In this document: one piece after another, positions 22,719-23,237 of the stretch | Layout: the number at the start of each line of letters is the position of its first letter | Numbering within the stretch: position 1 is the first letter of the stretch | NCBI GenBank assembly: GCA_030612905.1 | Contig: JAUWNA010000003.1 | Coordinates: 1 to 23,237, forward strand | DNA length: 23,237 nt | Direction: 5' to 3' | Source of the DNA: Promethearchaeota archaeon | GTDB taxonomy: Archaea; Asgardarchaeota; Lokiarchaeia; Sigyniarchaeales; SOKP01 | Made by a program: the position numbers and the translations under genes | Notes under the pieces: generated by a model | The model's database searches: none | Seen by the model: only the letters and a program-made list of their open reading frames with translations | What the model was told of the DNA's origin: nothing

Positions 22719-23237
22719 ATGAAGCAAGTTAAAGGAACACTGTACGAAACAGGCGTAATTCACGGAAGACTCCAAATACTCCACAACGATCACGTGAAAT
22801 TTCTCCTAGCCGGAAAAATATTATGTAATCATTTAATCGTGGGAATTACCAATCCTGATCCTACCCTAACTAAAATCCACGATTCAAATCCTCACCGCAG
22901 TACGCTTATCGCTAATCCTTTGACTTATTACGAACGATATATAATGGTAAGAGAAACTTTATTAGAAAAAGGGTTGGAATTGTCAGAATTCTCTATTGTA
23001 CCGTTTCCCATAAATGTACCTGAGTTATTAAAATATTACGTTCCAATGGATGTAGCGTTTTTCCTTTCGATTTACGACGATTGGGGTCGACAAAAGAAAA
23101 ACTATTTGGAATCCTTAGGGTTAAAAGTTCATGTTTTATGGGAAGTTCCATTAGAAAAAAAAGGGCTCAGTGGAAGCGACATACGCGAATCTATGCTCAA
23201 GGGTGAACAATGGGAATATTTAGTACCCCCAGCTGTA
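22719..23237 (+). CDS. Nicotinate/nicotinamide nucleotide adenylyltransferase-like protein (partial, cut by window end)
   Basis: 173 codons, open to the last base. It starts at ATG 22719 (MKQVKGTLYETGVIHGRLQI). It is a nucleotidyltransferase of the HxGH/Rossmann type that would join ATP to nicotinate or nicotinamide mononucleotide to make the dinucleotide. GRLQILHNDH (16-25) is the ATP-binding loop in the variant form HNDH in place of HxGH. FLLAGKILCNHLIVGITNPDP and a long EFSIVPFPIN...YYVP stretch follow. SGSDIRESM (151-159) is the ISSTxIR-like second phosphate loop. The visible part nears the usual family length, so only a short C-terminus is missing. It is divergent from the URO-D-family gene. 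Together with pncB it would provide two consecutive steps of NAD synthesis. Confidence 0.85.
   Translation, partial: MKQVKGTLYETGVIHGRLQILHNDHVKFLLAGKILCNHLIVGITNPDPTLTKIHDSNPHRSTLIANPLTYYERYIMVRETLLEKGLELSEFSIVPFPINVPELLKYYVPMDVAFFLSIYDDWGRQKKNYLESLGLKVHVLWEVPLEKKGLSGSDIRESMLKGEQWEYLVPPAV

Noticed and set aside
1..23237. CRISPR array, insertion sequence, integrase or attachment site next to the tRNA.
   Set aside because: No regularly spaced repeats and no transposase or integrase are present, and no second copy of the tRNA 3' end was seen.

Overview
The window is about 23 kb of AT-rich archaeal chromosome. The archaeal signs are a B-family replicative DNA polymerase of the PolB1 type, a tRNA-Thr with a bulge-helix-bulge intron, a tetraether lipid synthase-like radical SAM protein, a CTP-type polyprenol kinase homologue, TATA-like boxes close to start codons, and T-tract terminators. 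An Asgard (Lokiarchaeia-like) origin would fit the low GC, PolB1 type and family mix, but that placement is inference and no marker here proves it.

Layout. 1-1.4 kb: an AmpG/BT1-like MFS permease. 1.4-1.5 kb: intron-containing tRNA-Thr(UGU) on the minus strand. 1.7-2.35 kb: two small hypothetical genes (a zinc ribbon and a 115-aa protein). 2.4-5.2 kb (minus): a translationally coupled tldD-tldE protease pair. 5.3-9.45 kb (plus): DNA polymerase B interrupted by a 394-aa intein with a LAGLIDADG endonuclease, placed inside catalytic motif C. 9.5-10.8 kb (minus): a sugar-porter-like MFS protein. 10.9-14.7 kb (minus): a run of four genes, Tes-like radical SAM enzyme, a 95-aa partner of unknown function, a tandem beta-grasp (MoaD/ubiquitin-like) protein ending in Gly-Gly-Gly, and a dolichol/polyprenol kinase-like membrane protein. 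14.9-17.3 kb (minus): a SAP-SWIM protein coupled to nicotinate phosphoribosyltransferase. 17.7-19.6 kb (plus): a 69-aa protein made of two copies of one motif, an epoxide-hydrolase-like alpha/beta hydrolase, and a helical protein with an acidic tail. 19.6-22.6 kb (minus): a membrane-anchored PHP phosphoesterase and a URO-D/methyltransferase-family protein. 22.7 kb to the end (plus): a nicotinate/nicotinamide nucleotide adenylyltransferase, cut by the window edge.

How they may work together. Two themes stand out. One is membrane lipid chemistry: the Tes homologue and the polyprenol kinase homologue share a strand and a gene run. The other is NAD synthesis: nicotinate phosphoribosyltransferase makes nicotinate mononucleotide, and the adenylyltransferase at the window end would use it. 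The least described items are the tandem beta-grasp protein, the SAP-SWIM protein beside pncB, the two-repeat 69-aa protein, the 95-aa Tes neighbour, and the polymerase with PIP-box-like motifs at both ends. There is no CRISPR array, transposase, integrase or rRNA; the only mobile element is the intein.
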